64,000 nt of DNA from Formicarius rufipectus (Eukaryota; Chordata; Aves; Passeriformes; Formicariidae), in the NCBI GenBank assembly GCA_013399695.1, contig VXAU01002296.1, positions 912,406-976,405 of the forward strand, read 5' to 3'. The notes under the pieces were generated by a model. That model saw only the letters and a list, made by a program, of their open reading frames with translations. It was not told the DNA's origin and did no database searches. Shown one piece after another: positions 47,197 to 59,665 of this stretch (its first letter is position 1; every line of letters starts with the position of its first letter). The translations under genes were made by a program, and so were the position numbers.

Positions 47197-47611
47197 TCTT
47201 GTCATGGCTAGACTTCGCGAACAAAGATTTGGGAGGGGTTTTACCCATGCAAAGTGGGTGAATCCCTCAAGCCTGTGCAGTGGATTTTTTTAGGTGAGGC
47301 ACAGCGTGCGCAGAACTGGCCCCACCCTTTACTCCTGAGGTTCATCTGCCAGGGCCTAGCAAGCTTGGACGGTGACAGCGAGGTCCTCAGGATGTAGGTT
47401 TGGTTAGAGTATCTTTCTCTTAGATGGATGGCCTGACAGGGCTAAGCGAGCTCCATCTGCCCGGGTTTGGAGTCAGAGTTGTCCTTCTCCTAGGATGGCT
47501 GCCAAGCGGCTGCCGAGCCCATCCTGCCTGAGGCGAGTGTTGCATTGGCTGGGAATCGAACCTGGGCCTCCCGCGTGGCAGGCAAGAGTTCTACCACTGA
47601 ACTACCAATGC
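47197..47611 (-). mobile_element. tRNA-derived SINE, copy 2 (tRNA-Gly head)
   Basis: On the minus strand the element begins with a tRNA-Gly(GCC)-like head (47611-47541). A body module of about 150 bases follows (about 47540-47385) that is missing from the SINE at 10533-10779. The part shared with that copy starts CTGTCACCGTCC near 47374, continues through AACCTCAGGAGTAAAGGG and GCTGTGCCTCACCTAAAAAA, and ends AAGTCTAGCCA near 47203. An inserted segment of about 30 bases near 47235-47265 is also absent from copy 1. The element is about 415 bases long and rather well preserved. The tail has no CR1 motif. Confidence 0.88.
47541..47611 (-). pseudogene. tRNA-Gly(GCC)-like SINE head, not a working tRNA gene
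   Basis: 71 positions matching the vertebrate tRNA-Gly(GCC) layout: acceptor GCATTGG paired with CCAATGC, A-box TAGTTCAGTGG, anticodon loop with GCC intact, and B-box GGTTCGATTCCC. The T stem has two mismatches where the usual CCGGG/CCCGG stem has changed at CpG positions. The sequence continues without a break into the SINE body instead of ending in a T-run terminator. A tRNA scan could report it as a tRNA. Confidence 0.9.
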
Positions 47612-48942
47612 CAAAAGCGGTATGTGAAACCCAGTGGAAACAGTCTGTTTTCACCCTCACTGTGATCCACTTATTATTTCACCCATGGCTTCCTTCAATC
47701 CAAATGTCCTCTGCCTTAAAGAGTGCAGACCTGTGTATAAACCCAGTATAAGAGAGAGAATTTCATCTTGTGTACTTTCCATAATAGGTCTCCTGGAAAG
47801 GCATTTTCACATTCTAGTGTCCCCATTTCATCGGTATTGTTGGCAGTTATGAATATATTATTGTCAGATGTGGTTTTTCTCTCCTCACCAATGATTAAAA
47901 GATATGATGTTTAAAGAGAAATCTCTATACTGAGTGGGAGGGACTTAAATTAAAAGTGATTGTTTTCTGATCAAATGAGGAAGGAAGAACATCTGTTTCT
48001 GCACCTCATCCTCACAATACAAAACACATTTTGAAGTGCTTAGTAGAGTGCTGAAAGCTGGAGAATTTTTACCAAGATGCAGTGCTGGTGTTTCTTTACT
48101 ATGTGCATAAGATAAAACATCATAATCTGCCTCCTAGTTAAAACTTTGACTTTAGTAATTTTGTCAGTGACAAAAATATTTTAGTTTTCTTGCTGGTAAA
48201 GCAATTGAAAGTGCTTTGCACATGGGTTTACTCCTCACTTTAAAATAAATACCTGATTCTTCAGCTTTTTTGGCATAAAATCAGTGTGTCATTGTAGACC
48301 ATTTCCATAGATTCTTCTTGAGTTACTATAAATTATTTTCAAACAGATAAAAGAAATAATGGAAAAGTGTTATAAGCTGATTTTCTATGTTCTATTCATT
48401 AATAATTCACTATTTTCTGTTCGGAGGAATTTTCTAATGCTCCCACATGCAAGGCATTTACTGTCAAGGCAAGAGCTCAAGCACTTTTTTTTTCTTTTTT
48501 TCTTCACAGCTTTGCTTTGCCAGCAGGCTGTATTATGTTATATTTTGTAGGTATAGCTTCTGAACCCAAGCTCATAATTTGGGATTTTTAGGTGAAGAAT
48601 ATCTCACAGCTCCTAACAGAACTTGAATCTAACAGTGCTTCCATGCTTTATTAACTTAAATATGAAATTAAACCCTGTTTTAGAATGCAAGAAATCAGTA
48701 GCTTTCAAGAAGTATAACATTGCTGCCACCCTCACATCCTGGCCTGCCCTGAAGACAAGCTGAAGCACACTATGTCTGCAAGTCCTCAATGACATTCTCT
48801 GATTGCTTCTGAGAAACAGTTTGGATGACACACCTAGATTGATTAGGTCATCACTAAGGACATTAACATACTTGAATGTTTGAAAAGGGCTATAGCGTGG
48901 CCCCTTTGGTTGCTAGCGACAAAAAGCATGTTAGAAAGGATT
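47612..48942. other. Non-coding stretch, no gene seen
   Basis: No repeat family recognised. Short frames near 47634-47852 and 48613-48831 have no protein features. Confidence 0.5.
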
Positions 48943-49120
48943 GTTTGTTTGTTTGTTTGGGGTTTGGGTGTTTTTGGTGCAGCTGAGCTGTTTCCAACAG
49001 TTAATTTTCCATTTACTACAACTTAAGGTTTTGGTGGTGTGGTTTTTGGTTTTGTTTGTTTGTTTAGGGGTTTTTGTTTGTTTGGGTTTGGGGTTTTTGT
49101 TGTTGTTTTTGTTTGGGTTT
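48943..49120 (+). repeat. T/G-rich low-complexity tract, two blocks
   Basis: TTTG units at 48943-48976 and a longer T/G block at about 49027-49120, separated by unique sequence. The frame at 48941-49165 is an artefact of the tract. Confidence 0.9.
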
Positions 49121-51278
49121 CATAGTTTAGTATCATCTCTGTTTACTGTAAGAGTTAACAAATAATAAGATTTTTCTGTTGGGTACTATAGCAAAGCAGG
49201 TTTTTTGAGGATTGTAGTAAATGTCCGCTGTTTTGAGATAATGGAGCATTTCAGTCAACTGTTTACTGCCTGTAAGGAGATGTCACCAGCAGCAGCAAAA
49301 CTAAAGTCCATTTGGAACTATCGGTATTGTGTTTGCTCCTCATCAGAAGCTGGTTGTCAGTGGAAAAGTTGATGCTCTGGCTGGAAGTTTGAATTGATAG
49401 AATAACATGTGAACTTCCCAGAGAGGACTTTGTCTGGGGTTAAGAGTTTGCTAAGCTCAGGGAACATAGTTGGCTCAAACAGCTTCTGTTACTGCTACTA
49501 AGTGATAGAGAAATACTAGGTAGAAAAAAGACTAAAGATAGATTTGTGTGGTTAAAGACAGAACAGCCATGGAGGACACAGGAAGAAAGTCATGAGACTA
49601 TTTTAAAAAGAATTACTAAAGGGTTTCAGGAGAAGGTCAATTGCTGAATGGCAGTAGCTACATATTGTTTGCAGACAGATATCCAAACACTGAGGTTTGT
49701 CCCTACACTCATTGTCCATTAAGTGCATTAGTCCATTCATTAATCTCTATTATTTTTATATTTCTACTATATCAACATTTAATAGTCATATTCACTAAAT
49801 CATATCACAATTTACAGCACAGATAAAGTTACGTGGCAAATTCTACCCTTACTTCAGTGGTTGACAGCTTAATTACTATAAATAGAACATGGGTGGACAG
49901 GGCTGCTAAACAGGACTGGAAAGGAAATGGAAGTGCAAGCTGGAACCTGTCATTAAGAAAGATTAATGTCAGGATTGTGAAGGAGTCTTAATTCAAAGGT
50001 CTAGAGAGAAAATACCTTACACAGAAGTCAGGAGAGAAGCCCAGAAGACAAAGCATCTGTATATTCCAAGCCTAAAAAGCAAGGCAGAAACCTAACACAG
50101 ATTCAGACAAAGGCTAAGGTGCCAGGGATTTTAAGTCTGAGGGAGGGGACAGGAAGAGGAACAGGAAGTGCAGGCTAGGTGAGGATAGATACTTGGGCAA
50201 GTAAAATGGAAAATGTACCAAGAACTACAGACCAGAGTGCAGCTGGCAGAACTGAAAGTTAGGAATCATGGATCAGAACAAGACTCAGGGGCTCACAACA
50301 AGCTGCTTGGGAGTGTTTCTTATAGCCCTCTGAGTCCATTCAGAAGCATTATTTTGGTCAGGATTCAAATACAGATGTTGCCTCTGAGGTAGCCATCTTG
50401 ATCCCCTTTATAACCAGCAGGGAAAAATATGTGCCTGAAGGGTGAAATTCATCTCTTCCTAAAGCAGATGTTTAAAGTAAGACTGATGAATTGCGCCCTA
50501 GAAGTGTCTTTTTCTCTCCATTAATTATGAAGGGGGGCTATAGTAACAAGCTGAGATATATGCTTTTGTTATAAATGTTGGATGCCTAATGTTGGATGAG
50601 AGGACTCCTACAGCCTCAGGTGTCCTAGTCATTCCACTGCACTGCAGCTCTGCCCTATTCAGTTAAGGCCCTGATCCATCAAGCAATTAAATATGTACGT
50701 AGGTTTTTGAGAATGAATGTGATTAAATGTTTTAGGGGGTTGCAGGCAGATGAGTAAATGCTTCAATGTAGAAAATGTGGATCTTGAATTAACTACTTAG
50801 TTTGTCTTCCAGGAGTCTGACTCTCGGTTTGTAAAAATCTCTTGTCTCCTCTGTACTTTAAGCTGCATCCTGTCCCTACCAAAACATACCAACTCTGCTA
50901 TAAATACACTGGTGTGCAAGCACACACTTGGTTTTCTGATAGCAGTTTAGCAAAATCCAATCACCCACATGTTTGGAAGAGCAGTCACCAGAGGGCTGGA
51001 AGCATATCCAAATGTAATTAGTCCCTGAATATTCAGGTGAATATTCAGGCTTACTTTATGATTTCTCTCTAGTTATATCACAAACCAGTAGGTGAAGTAG
51101 TTTAATCAAAGTTTTAGACTGTAGACTGCATAAGGTCTACAATTGATGGGATGTAGCTCATAAGGGGAGCTCCTTATCAGGTAGAGCAGCTGTCAACTGG
51201 GAGGAAGAAATACACAAATGAGACTGAAAACATGATATTAAAATATCTTTACACCATTTCTGGATTACTAAATCTAGT
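49121..51278. other. Non-coding stretch with one ancient repeat relic
   Basis: A purine-rich unique stretch (about 49900-50300) and otherwise plain sequence. The relic at 50660-50735 is listed separately. Confidence 0.5.
50660..50735 (+). repeat. Possible relic of an ancient amniote palindromic repeat
   Basis: AAGGCCCTGATCC (50665-50677), then CAAGCAATTAAATATGTACG, resembles the arm of a palindromic repeat common in turtles and crocodilians, where a CCTGATCC arm is followed by a TTAAGCAC-type segment. Only one arm is clear here. The recognition is from memory of the general pattern and is uncertain. Confidence 0.35.
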
Positions 51279-51480
51279 CGTGGGCCCCTCAGTACAGGAA
51301 AGAGATGTTGGCCAACTGGAGGGAATTCAGCAAAGAGCCACCAAGGCAGTGAGGGCCTGGAGCACTTGTTCTTTGAGGAGAGGCTAAGGGAGCTGAGCTT
51401 GATCAGCTTGTTCAAGACAGGTAGGTGAGGGGGACTTTGAGGACTACTGAGAGTACAGAGCCAGGCTCTTTATTGAAGTG
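51279..51480 (+). mobile_element. CR1 LINE fragment (C-terminal RT region)
   Basis: Matches the CR1 segment encoding WAPQYKKD...LE-VQ-RATK...GLEHL-YEERLRELGLF. Visible pieces are TGGGCCCCTCAGTACAGGAA, GCAAAGAGCCACCAAGGC, TTTGAGGAGAGGCTAAGGGA and ACAGAGCCAGGCTCTTTATT. Stops and frameshifts are present, and both ends are truncated. The 85-codon minus-strand frame at 51158-51415 is a shadow. Confidence 0.88.
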
Positions 51481-54400
51481 AATTTAGAGGAGGCTTGTCT
51501 CCTTCTTTAGTTTCTAGTCCAAAAAATTTCTTGATTTCCTCTAAACTTAGACACTTGTGTAAAGGGCCTAGTGTTGAAGGCTGTCTTTAACTTGGTTTGT
51601 CTGACTATATGTCTCTGTGAAAATGATACTGGAAAATGTAAAAGCATAATTAAACTAATGCTGTAAGTAAAGAAAACAATAATTAATAATTTAACATGTT
51701 GCAAATATGGGGGGTTTGGCCATAACAATTATACACACCTCTGCAATGTAGTGTGTTTATGATAACATAATAAACATATTTATTACTTTGAAGTTTTATT
51801 ATTCTTTTTGAGATATAGAGCACCTTTTTAAATTTTATTTATAATTGAAATATAGCATGCAAACAATGCAATACTCACAAAGCTGAATTCATTGTAAATC
51901 TGTGAAATACAGGTTCCCGCACTTATATGTGCAGCAGAATTGAACATCACCATCTCAGTTTCTGTTTACAATGGCTAAAATAACTAGGAGAATGAAGTAA
52001 GCAGGATTATGGAAATGGAAACAGTACAATGAAAATTTGGAAATTCTTCTGTAGTAAACTGATTTTAATGACTTTCTGATGCTACCCAGATCTTTTTTAA
52101 TAAAAAATTCTTGTTTTGAGAAAGTGAAAAATATGGAATGAAACCTTGAAGTATTTGGTTCTTAGGGCAGACAACTTTTTTTATTCTTTATAAAGTATGC
52201 CTAGAAGAGTGGCTCCTGGAATGTGCCAAAGTAAAAGAACCAATCATCATCACCACCACAAATAATAACAACAATAACTTTGCTTTCATATAATTTAGCA
52301 ATTATCATCTGATTTCACAAGAGCTTTTTGGTCTGTGCTTATAATTATATACACATCAGTACATGATTATGGTGATTTCTTGTAGACAAGATTTTCCTCT
52401 ACCCTCTAACAACTAAAACCTTTCTCAAACTCAGCATTTTATAAAAAGTTACTGTGATATGGTGATTTTCTAAAAATAAAATAAAAGAAATAAAAAAAAA
52501 AATAAAAAAAAGAAAAAATTAGCAAGCTCTAAGCAAAATTTCAGCTTCCTCCATAATTGCATGCCCTCTTATCTTCTCTCCCTGTGGACATCTGGAACAT
52601 CAAATTTCAGTTCTTGCTGACTATGTCTTCAAGGTCTCACAACCAGTTATAAAGAGAAATTGGCTATTTTTCTACCACTGCTTCCTGGCTTCTTCACCAC
52701 CTCTACTGGGAAAAGGCTTGGAAATTGATTATATGCCCATAGTTTCTGACTGTTCACCATTTCGTGGAAGTCATGAACAAAAAGGTGGCCATAAAGAAAT
52801 AGGAAAGGAGGTGCTTTGGTCAACGTTGTTATTTTAGAGTTGTAGATTTAAGGTATATATTTCTCAGGGTAAACTGTAGAATAGGCCATGGAGAAGCAAC
52901 TTGCCCCTCCATCTCCAAAACTTCATTGTCTGTTCCCTGCTTCCTCTGTCAATAAAATCTTCCTTGGAAGAGGACTGAGGCAAAGGCAGCTGAAAGGAAA
53001 AGCAGTTTTCACAGTAGCAAAGTATCTTTCTTTTCTTTTGAAAAGACTGTGTATAATTTTTGTCCCTTTCATACTGGCATCTTTCCTGCATATTCATTGC
53101 TTTTTTTGGCAAATGAATGATGATGCAGCATCAAAAAGAATTGCTCAGTATTTGTTAAGTGCCTTAAGATGCATTGGTTAGTGTTGCCTTGTCTTTATAA
53201 ATGCAATTCTATGAAAATAAATAATAAAACAGGACTTGACACTGATTCTGTTTGACTAGTCCATATATCTGAATATTGAAATAGTTAAAACAGTTAAAAA
53301 AATCTCTAGAATCTAATCATTTTTTTTTTCTTGAAGTTTGAGGAATCCCCGCAATCTTGCCTCTCCTTTAGGGTTTTTCTTGCAGGGTTTTTTATAGCTT
53401 TTGATTTAAAATTATTTATTCCCCCTCCAGCACAATATCAATTACATTTTCTATGTTGTCATAAATATGAGCTTCCTTATTTCTCTTTTTATAAGGTAAC
53501 TTTTTAGATTAGATTTCTATTTTATTTTGTTTTCCAATTGTCTTCTGTTACAAACAGGTTATTTCAGTAGAGATTCAAGTAGTTCTCTTCTCTGTTATGT
53601 GTCTGGTATGCCTGAATTGTTATTTCAAAGATGACTTCAAAAAGGGCATCATACAGTGTAGATTACTCTCTCTTTACTTTGTATGCAATTCTCATCCAGA
53701 AAGATAAAATTGACCAAAAGCAGAAGAAAACAGGGATTTCACTGGCAAGATTCCTTTTTTCATTGCAGCTCCAGTATCACTGACCTCCACTTCGTTCCCT
53801 ATCTACATGTGTTCTTTCTAATTATTTTAAACAAATGGGAATTCCAAACAGAAACAAATAATTTCCATATTGTCAGCAGATAAAAGGAATATATCCATTA
53901 CTCTGTGTGTTTATTTTGGAGTTTGAATGGGCTTTTATTGCAGGTTTTGTTGTTCGTTTTAATCTACTAGAAGAATTTACTTTAGAACTGTTACATTAAT
54001 ACAAGTACTGAACCCCTTAACTCATATTTAATTTGAAAATATCGTATGCAGTTAATTAAATTTTGGTTTTAGTTCTTTGGAAATAAACTTCTTGTTATTG
54101 ATGATGTCATTAGTGCCAGGAGATGTTCGTTTCCTGTGAAGGACTGTAATAACCCCCTGGGATTTTTTTCCCTTTTTCAGTCCCTGCATGATAAATTAAT
54201 AATTCAGATAATTTGTTTATAAACTAGGCTGTAGGGGGACATTGCTGAACACTACAAATAAGTTTTTGATGTAGTTATGAAATTATTTCCTATGCTATTT
54301 ATCATCTCTTAAACCAGACAGTGTAGATGAATATTCAACATCTGCATAAAGCACAAGGAAACCTTTTTAATCAGCACTAATACTGAAGCGTGAATTTTCT

Positions 54401-57010
54401 AATCAGCATAACTGGTGTGTGGTGTGGGAACCTATAGGACTGGTGAATTTTTCAGATTAGGGAGTGTTAATGGATGGAAGAAGGACAGGTGCTGACAGCC
54501 AGGAAAAGCTCTTGCTCATTTTTAGCACATGTCTGGCTTTCAGGAATGAAATCAAGCCATAGGGAAAGGAACTGGCTTCAAAGGCATGGGCTACCATTCT
54601 CAATGGATCCCAAGCTCCCTTCGGGTAGCAGGCTGTTTCAATGGGCTTTGACCCAAACAAAACTGCTTCCTTATAATTTGTGGATTTGCAGTTTAGCAAA
54701 ATGGTGTGTTAGTGTGGGGCAGCTCTCTGGATTTAAATGTATGACCCAACAATGAAATCCAAGTTTTTAATGGTTCTCTTGAACTATACCTCATCCTCTC
54801 ATGCATTTGTTTTCATGGACCATAAATATGCAATTAGATCTGATGTAATTTCACACCGCATTTTCTCTGTCAGAAATAAGTGCTGATTTTGTCAGACTAC
54901 AAGGTGGTTGGTGCTCCCAGAGAACTAGGAGACAGTTTGAGGAACCTATTTTTTTCTCACCTGAGTTAACTAGATGATATTAAAGGCTGGTCTTTCATTC
55001 TGTCCGGTATTTTTTTTTATTTTTTTTATTTTTTTTCTTACAAACAGAACTGTTGTCACTACAGCTTTTCTTTCTGAAAGCAGCTTCTCACTCTAGCAAA
55101 GATAAAGCTTTAGGATGCAGCAGTTTTGCTGTGTCTGTTCCCATATAGCCCAGGGTCCTCGTTGTCTAAACAATGCAGTCCTGCATAGTGCTGTCTAAAC
55201 AATTATAGTGCTGCAGATCACACTAACTGCCCTTTGCTGGGGACTCCCTCTTCCATGTTGGGAGTGTGGAATGGAAAACATGTCCATGCTCCAAGAGCTA
55301 TTTTCACAATCTTTCAAATTTAAGATGCTCCTGTGTGCTGGCATTGGACTACAAGCTGCAGCATTGGTATGCTACTTATGCAGCCCCTTCTGGTCACTGC
55401 CAGCAGCGAGGAAACTGTCTGCAAGAGAGGACTAGGAAGAAGTGGAAAATTCCTTTATCAGAGCTGGTCTATGGGAACCCTTAGAAAAACACTTTACAAA
55501 GAAATGTTGCAGACTAACTGTATGACTAACTGTATATTGTGGTTGCCCTAACGCAGTCCATCTTTGTATTTACTTTTATGTGATGGCAAGAGATATATCA
55601 TCTGGAGCACCATAAACTGCACCTGCTGTTAGTCTGAGTTTAGGCTAATTCTAATACAAGCATGTACAACTCAATTGAAGTCATGCTTGCTTACACCTGT
55701 AGTGAATTTGATACTGGGTGTATGTATTGAATTGTACTAAATAGTTTGCCTGAAATGATTCAGCACTAAACCAGTGTATGGCAAACCTCTAAAGCCTATT
55801 CAAGTTACATGATTTAGATAATTTGTGTTACAATTGCCCTACTCTGTGCTTGTCTGTAGTATCTTCAATACACTCTCAGACACTCTATCTCTGCTTGTGT
55901 GACTGCAGCTCACTTAGAATAAGCTGCAGAAGCTTTGCACTAGATAACAAAAGTACCAGTGGCAGGACATTTGCAGCAGCAAGGAGATGAGTGAGTGTTG
56001 GCTGCAGAAGTTGCTGGAGAAGTAAATTAATTAGTCAGGTGGTTAAACCAAGATTCATGTGACCATGGCTGCCTGTTGATACTTCCATTTGAAGAAATTC
56101 CAGTTTAACCCCGGTGTGTTCTCAAGAGAAACAGACATCCCAGGAAAGAAGCAAATAACTTCACAGCTGATGAGGCTAACTTTTAGCAAATCCATTGTTC
56201 ATTTTATCAACTTGATATATATGATTCTAGAATTTCATGTTGTTTTATGTGTGCTTACTTTGCTATTTTGTAAAAAGAAATATAAGAAATACCTAATCCT
56301 GTTAAGTTGTTATGCAGCTCTTTCATAATCATATTAACTGCTTATGAAATTATAATATTGCAATATTTTTTAAAAGGCAAGGTAGTTTAAGAATAGTTCA
56401 TGGATTGTACACACTGTTGACAGCATTAATGGCAGTTCAGATTTAACTGCATGTAATTTCAGCTGGAAACACACTTTGTAATAAGGTCAGAAACGTCATA
56501 AGAAATTTTTAAAATATCTCTTCATCATTTGTTTAGTAATACCAGTTTTGTTAATAAGTAGGAAAAAATAACAGCAACAAAATTAGTACTGCTAGTCTGT
56601 TTAATTCTACTAGGAGACAACTTCCAGACTTTGTCAAAGTATTGGCAGAAATACAAGGCTAGTCAATCTTCGGCACTGCTTATCCTGCCTGTAGACACAG
56701 AGATAAGATACGGGTATTAGCATGAAACAAATTATTTACAATAAAATTATTTGGTATTGGAAGAGCTTGGTTTTCTTTCATATATTTTTTGGTGAAGTGC
56801 TTTGCCTACACTGAATGGGAAGCCCAGGGAGATAAAATCAGCACTAGATATAACATTTCTGTTTTGATTCCCTGACTGCTGGTGCAAACTTAAGTATGAA
56901 ATCTGGACATTTCAATGGCAGAATAGCCATGTATTTGCACCATACATCTTGTAGTTGTAGGATGTAATCCTTCACCACATTTTTTTGGGTCTGATGGTTT
57001 GTATGTTTTC
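51481..57010. other. Unannotated non-coding stretch, no gene seen
   Basis: About 5.5 kb without a recognised repeat family. It holds an AT-rich simple stretch near 52470-52520, an ATC/AAT-rich simple stretch near 52243-52278, a 12-base tandem duplication GACTAACTGTAT near 55513-55536, and a nearby duplication of TCTAAACAAT with TAGTGCTG (55163-55215). Overlapping frames at 52864-53181, 54457-54755 and 55208-55551 have no recognisable domains. The segment 54000-54240 is a weak candidate for a conserved element. Confidence 0.45.
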
Positions 57011-57090
57011 TTTTTTTGGGAGGGGGTTTGTTGGTTGAGGTTTTTTTTATTTTTGTTTGGTTGTTTTTTGTTGTTTTGTTTGTTTGTTTC
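57011..57090 (+). repeat. T/G-rich low-complexity tract
   Basis: Blocks of TTTG, TTGGTTG and T runs, just upstream of a CR1 fragment in the opposite sense. The Lys/Asn/Gln-rich frame on the minus strand at 56890-57195 crosses it and is an artefact. Confidence 0.9.
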
Positions 57091-57146
57091 CATTTTATTA
57101 ACAGTCATGCTTGAAAAATAATGAAAGAATTGTTTAGCTGAGTAAA

Positions 57147-57922
57147 TATCATAGCATACCAAGTTTGAATGGACCTCAAGGATCCTCTGGTCCAACCTTT
57201 TTTGACAAAAAGCACAGTCTAGATAAGATCATCCGGTGCATTGTCCATCTAAATCTTAAAAGTTTTCTGTTTTGGAGAATCCACCATCTTCCCTGGGGAG
57301 ATTACTCTTAGGGCTGATTGTTGTTATTGTGAAAATTTTTTTTCTGTGTCCAGTTGGAGCCTTCCCAGGAATAACTTGTCCCCATTGTGCCTTGTCCTAT
57401 TCTTGTGACTCCCTGTAATAACAGAATCTCCATCTTCTTTGTTACCACCCTTTACATACCAGAACATGGTGCTAAGGTTTCCCCTAAGCATTCTTTTTTC
57501 AAAGTTGAACAAACCCAGCTCTCTCAGCCCTTCCTCATCTGTCAGGCTTCCCAGCCCTTTGTTTATCTTTGTGGCCTTTCTCTGGGCCCTCTCCAGCCTG
57601 TCCACATATTTATTTTTTTTTTTTAGTGAGGAGCAAAACTAAACACAGTATTCCAGATGTGTCCTGACCACACTGAGTAGAGTGGTTCTTCATCTTTGCT
57701 GGTGATGCCCTTGCTGATGCAGTCTAGCATTCTCTTGACTTTGCCAAAGCAGCATCACACTGCTCACTCACAGTGACCTAGTTGTCCACCTGCATCCCCA
57801 GGTCCCTTTCCACAGAGCTGATCTCCAGCCAGGTAGATCCTAGCCAGTGCTGCACTCCTGGATTATGTTTTCTCACCTACAAGTCCTTACATTTGTCTTC
57901 GTTGAACTTCATGAGATTTTCA
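57147..57922 (-). mobile_element. CR1 LINE, about 775 bp, C-terminal RT and 3' end
   Basis: On the minus strand it starts near 57922 with NLMKFNEDKCK, the conserved segment after the catalytic core of the CR1 reverse transcriptase. A degenerate EKGPGDAGGQL (normally EKDLGVLVD) follows, then CISKGITS and LYS..WSGHIWNTVFSFAP. After an A-rich expansion at 57607-57626 comes MDRLERAQRKATKINKGLGS and RELGLFNFEKRMLRGNL, with KGGNKEDGDS and RTRHNGDKL further on (57605-57324). A short 3' UTR ends near 57147 in degenerate CR1 terminal sequence. It is 5'-truncated and inactive, although 93 codons remain open. Confidence 0.93.
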
Positions 57923-58934
57923 ACGACTTGAGAACTAAAATATAATCAAATTGTAGAAACCACACCAAATATTTATGACCATTTGTGTTAATGTAAAGTT
58001 GCTTTAAGCAGCTGTTAAGGCTTTCACAATTTATTTTTTTTTAATCCTGTGTAAGAAGTAAAAGCAGAGGACCTGACTTGTTTTATACTCTGACAAACGT
58101 CTCTTGTCTTACAGACATCTGCAAGAACAGATTCATAAGTGATAATAGTCCATCCAATATACTGAAAATACTATGATCAAGTCTATTCTTTTGTTAACTA
58201 TTTCGCAGAATTTTATTTTTCCAATGCTCAGACATTATATTCTGAATTCCCAAGAAATATCATATAAACTATCAAGCCTTTCCAGAACAATAAAATTCTT
58301 GTAATGATCTCATATTTTCTAAGAGGTATTTGTCTAAGTAATAAATCCCCACATAACAACAACAATTGTCAGCTTCTGTCCAGGGGAAGCAGATTAGAAA
58401 GGAAGGTCAAGGTTTACACATACTAGCAGAGCATTGTGGGGAGATTTGCAATTCTTGTGACTTTCCATTTCCAAAAATTCACTTAACCTTATTATTTCAG
58501 GATTCACAGTTTCTGCTTGCAAGTTACACAATAAGCTAGATAAAAGCTATGTCTGTCATGGTAACATTGTAATAAAATGTAATCACTCCATAAGTTGTAT
58601 GGAAATAGTATGTATATAATAGTATATATACCATAGTATAGCAAAACAGTCTATACTCCCTTCTCATAGCTGTTGTAGGTAGTTCCTGTGAATGTTCTTT
58701 GAGCGGGTATCTTCACAGTATTTCCTCCCTATGTCCACTTTAAGCAAATTATAATAGCTCTGGCCTCTCTGAGTCTTTTTAGTCCTGTGCTTCTCAAATA
58801 TTCTTTAAACATCACTAATTCATCAGTGCAATATTTTTTTCCTTTCTTTTTCATTTATGAATTATCTTTAATAGCTTCAGAGTCAGATTAAGCTCAGGAT
58901 TTGCTTTGCAATCAATGAGAAATAACAGACTGAG
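57923..58934. other. Non-coding stretch, no gene seen
   Basis: AT-rich, with a TA-rich imperfect palindromic area near 58600-58640. No gene recognised. Confidence 0.5.
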
Positions 58935-58960
58935 TATTGAGTAACAATTGTTACTCAATA
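58935..58960. repeat. Perfect 26-bp palindrome
   Basis: The left half TATTGAGTAACAA is followed directly by its exact reverse complement, with no spacer. The sequence can extrude as a cruciform. It contains two TGAGTAA half-sites facing each other. Confidence 0.98.
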
Positions 58961-59665
58961 ACCATGACAAGAATAATCCATTTTACAAGTCCCAGCATTT
59001 GGTTTGTCTATGTTCTCAAAATTGCTGATAGATAAGGGCACCAGCCAGTTAACAGAGGTGTGAATAATGACTACAGCTAATGAGACATACCACAAAACCT
59101 GGACTTTTTCAAGTAGTTGGCTGTTATTATCCAATCAGAATATAGAGGACTTTTTGATATGGAAATGTTTCATAAGCTATCAATTAGTGAGGGCACATTT
59201 TTCGTCCTTTCTGACTGCCTGACACAACCCTTTCAAGGACATTCCATATGCGGCTTTTCTCACTCTACAGGCAGTATACAGTGGATCTATTTTTTTCCCT
59301 TAGAAATTAGCTGTGTTCACAATTTTGAAATATTTCTAGAAAATTATTACTTCAACACTGATCTGTATTGCATTTTGAATGGGGATTGATTTTTTGAGTT
59401 AGCATTGTTGCAGTTTTTTTATCATATAGTTGTTCTGCACTTCTATCACAGCAAGAATCTAATAATATAATGTGTGTTCTGAAGAACACATTAGAATGGC
59501 ATTATGTGATCAGGATGCCAATTATAGTATGACTAAAGACTAGCTATCAAGCTTCAGAAGGTCAGTAATTGTGCTGATATAAACATAATGTTTATATGTT
59601 CTGAGTAGAAAAAATTAATTCCATTTTATTACTTACATACGATTATTGACAAAACACTTAGGCAT
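58961..59665. other. Non-coding stretch, no gene seen
   Basis: Contains a 90-codon frame at 59117-59389 (plus) with no recognisable domain. No repeat family recognised. Confidence 0.5.

Noticed and set aside
47541..47611. A functional tRNA-Gly(GCC) gene
   Set aside because: The T stem has two mismatches, there is no terminator after the tRNA, and the sequence continues into a SINE body shared with another locus.
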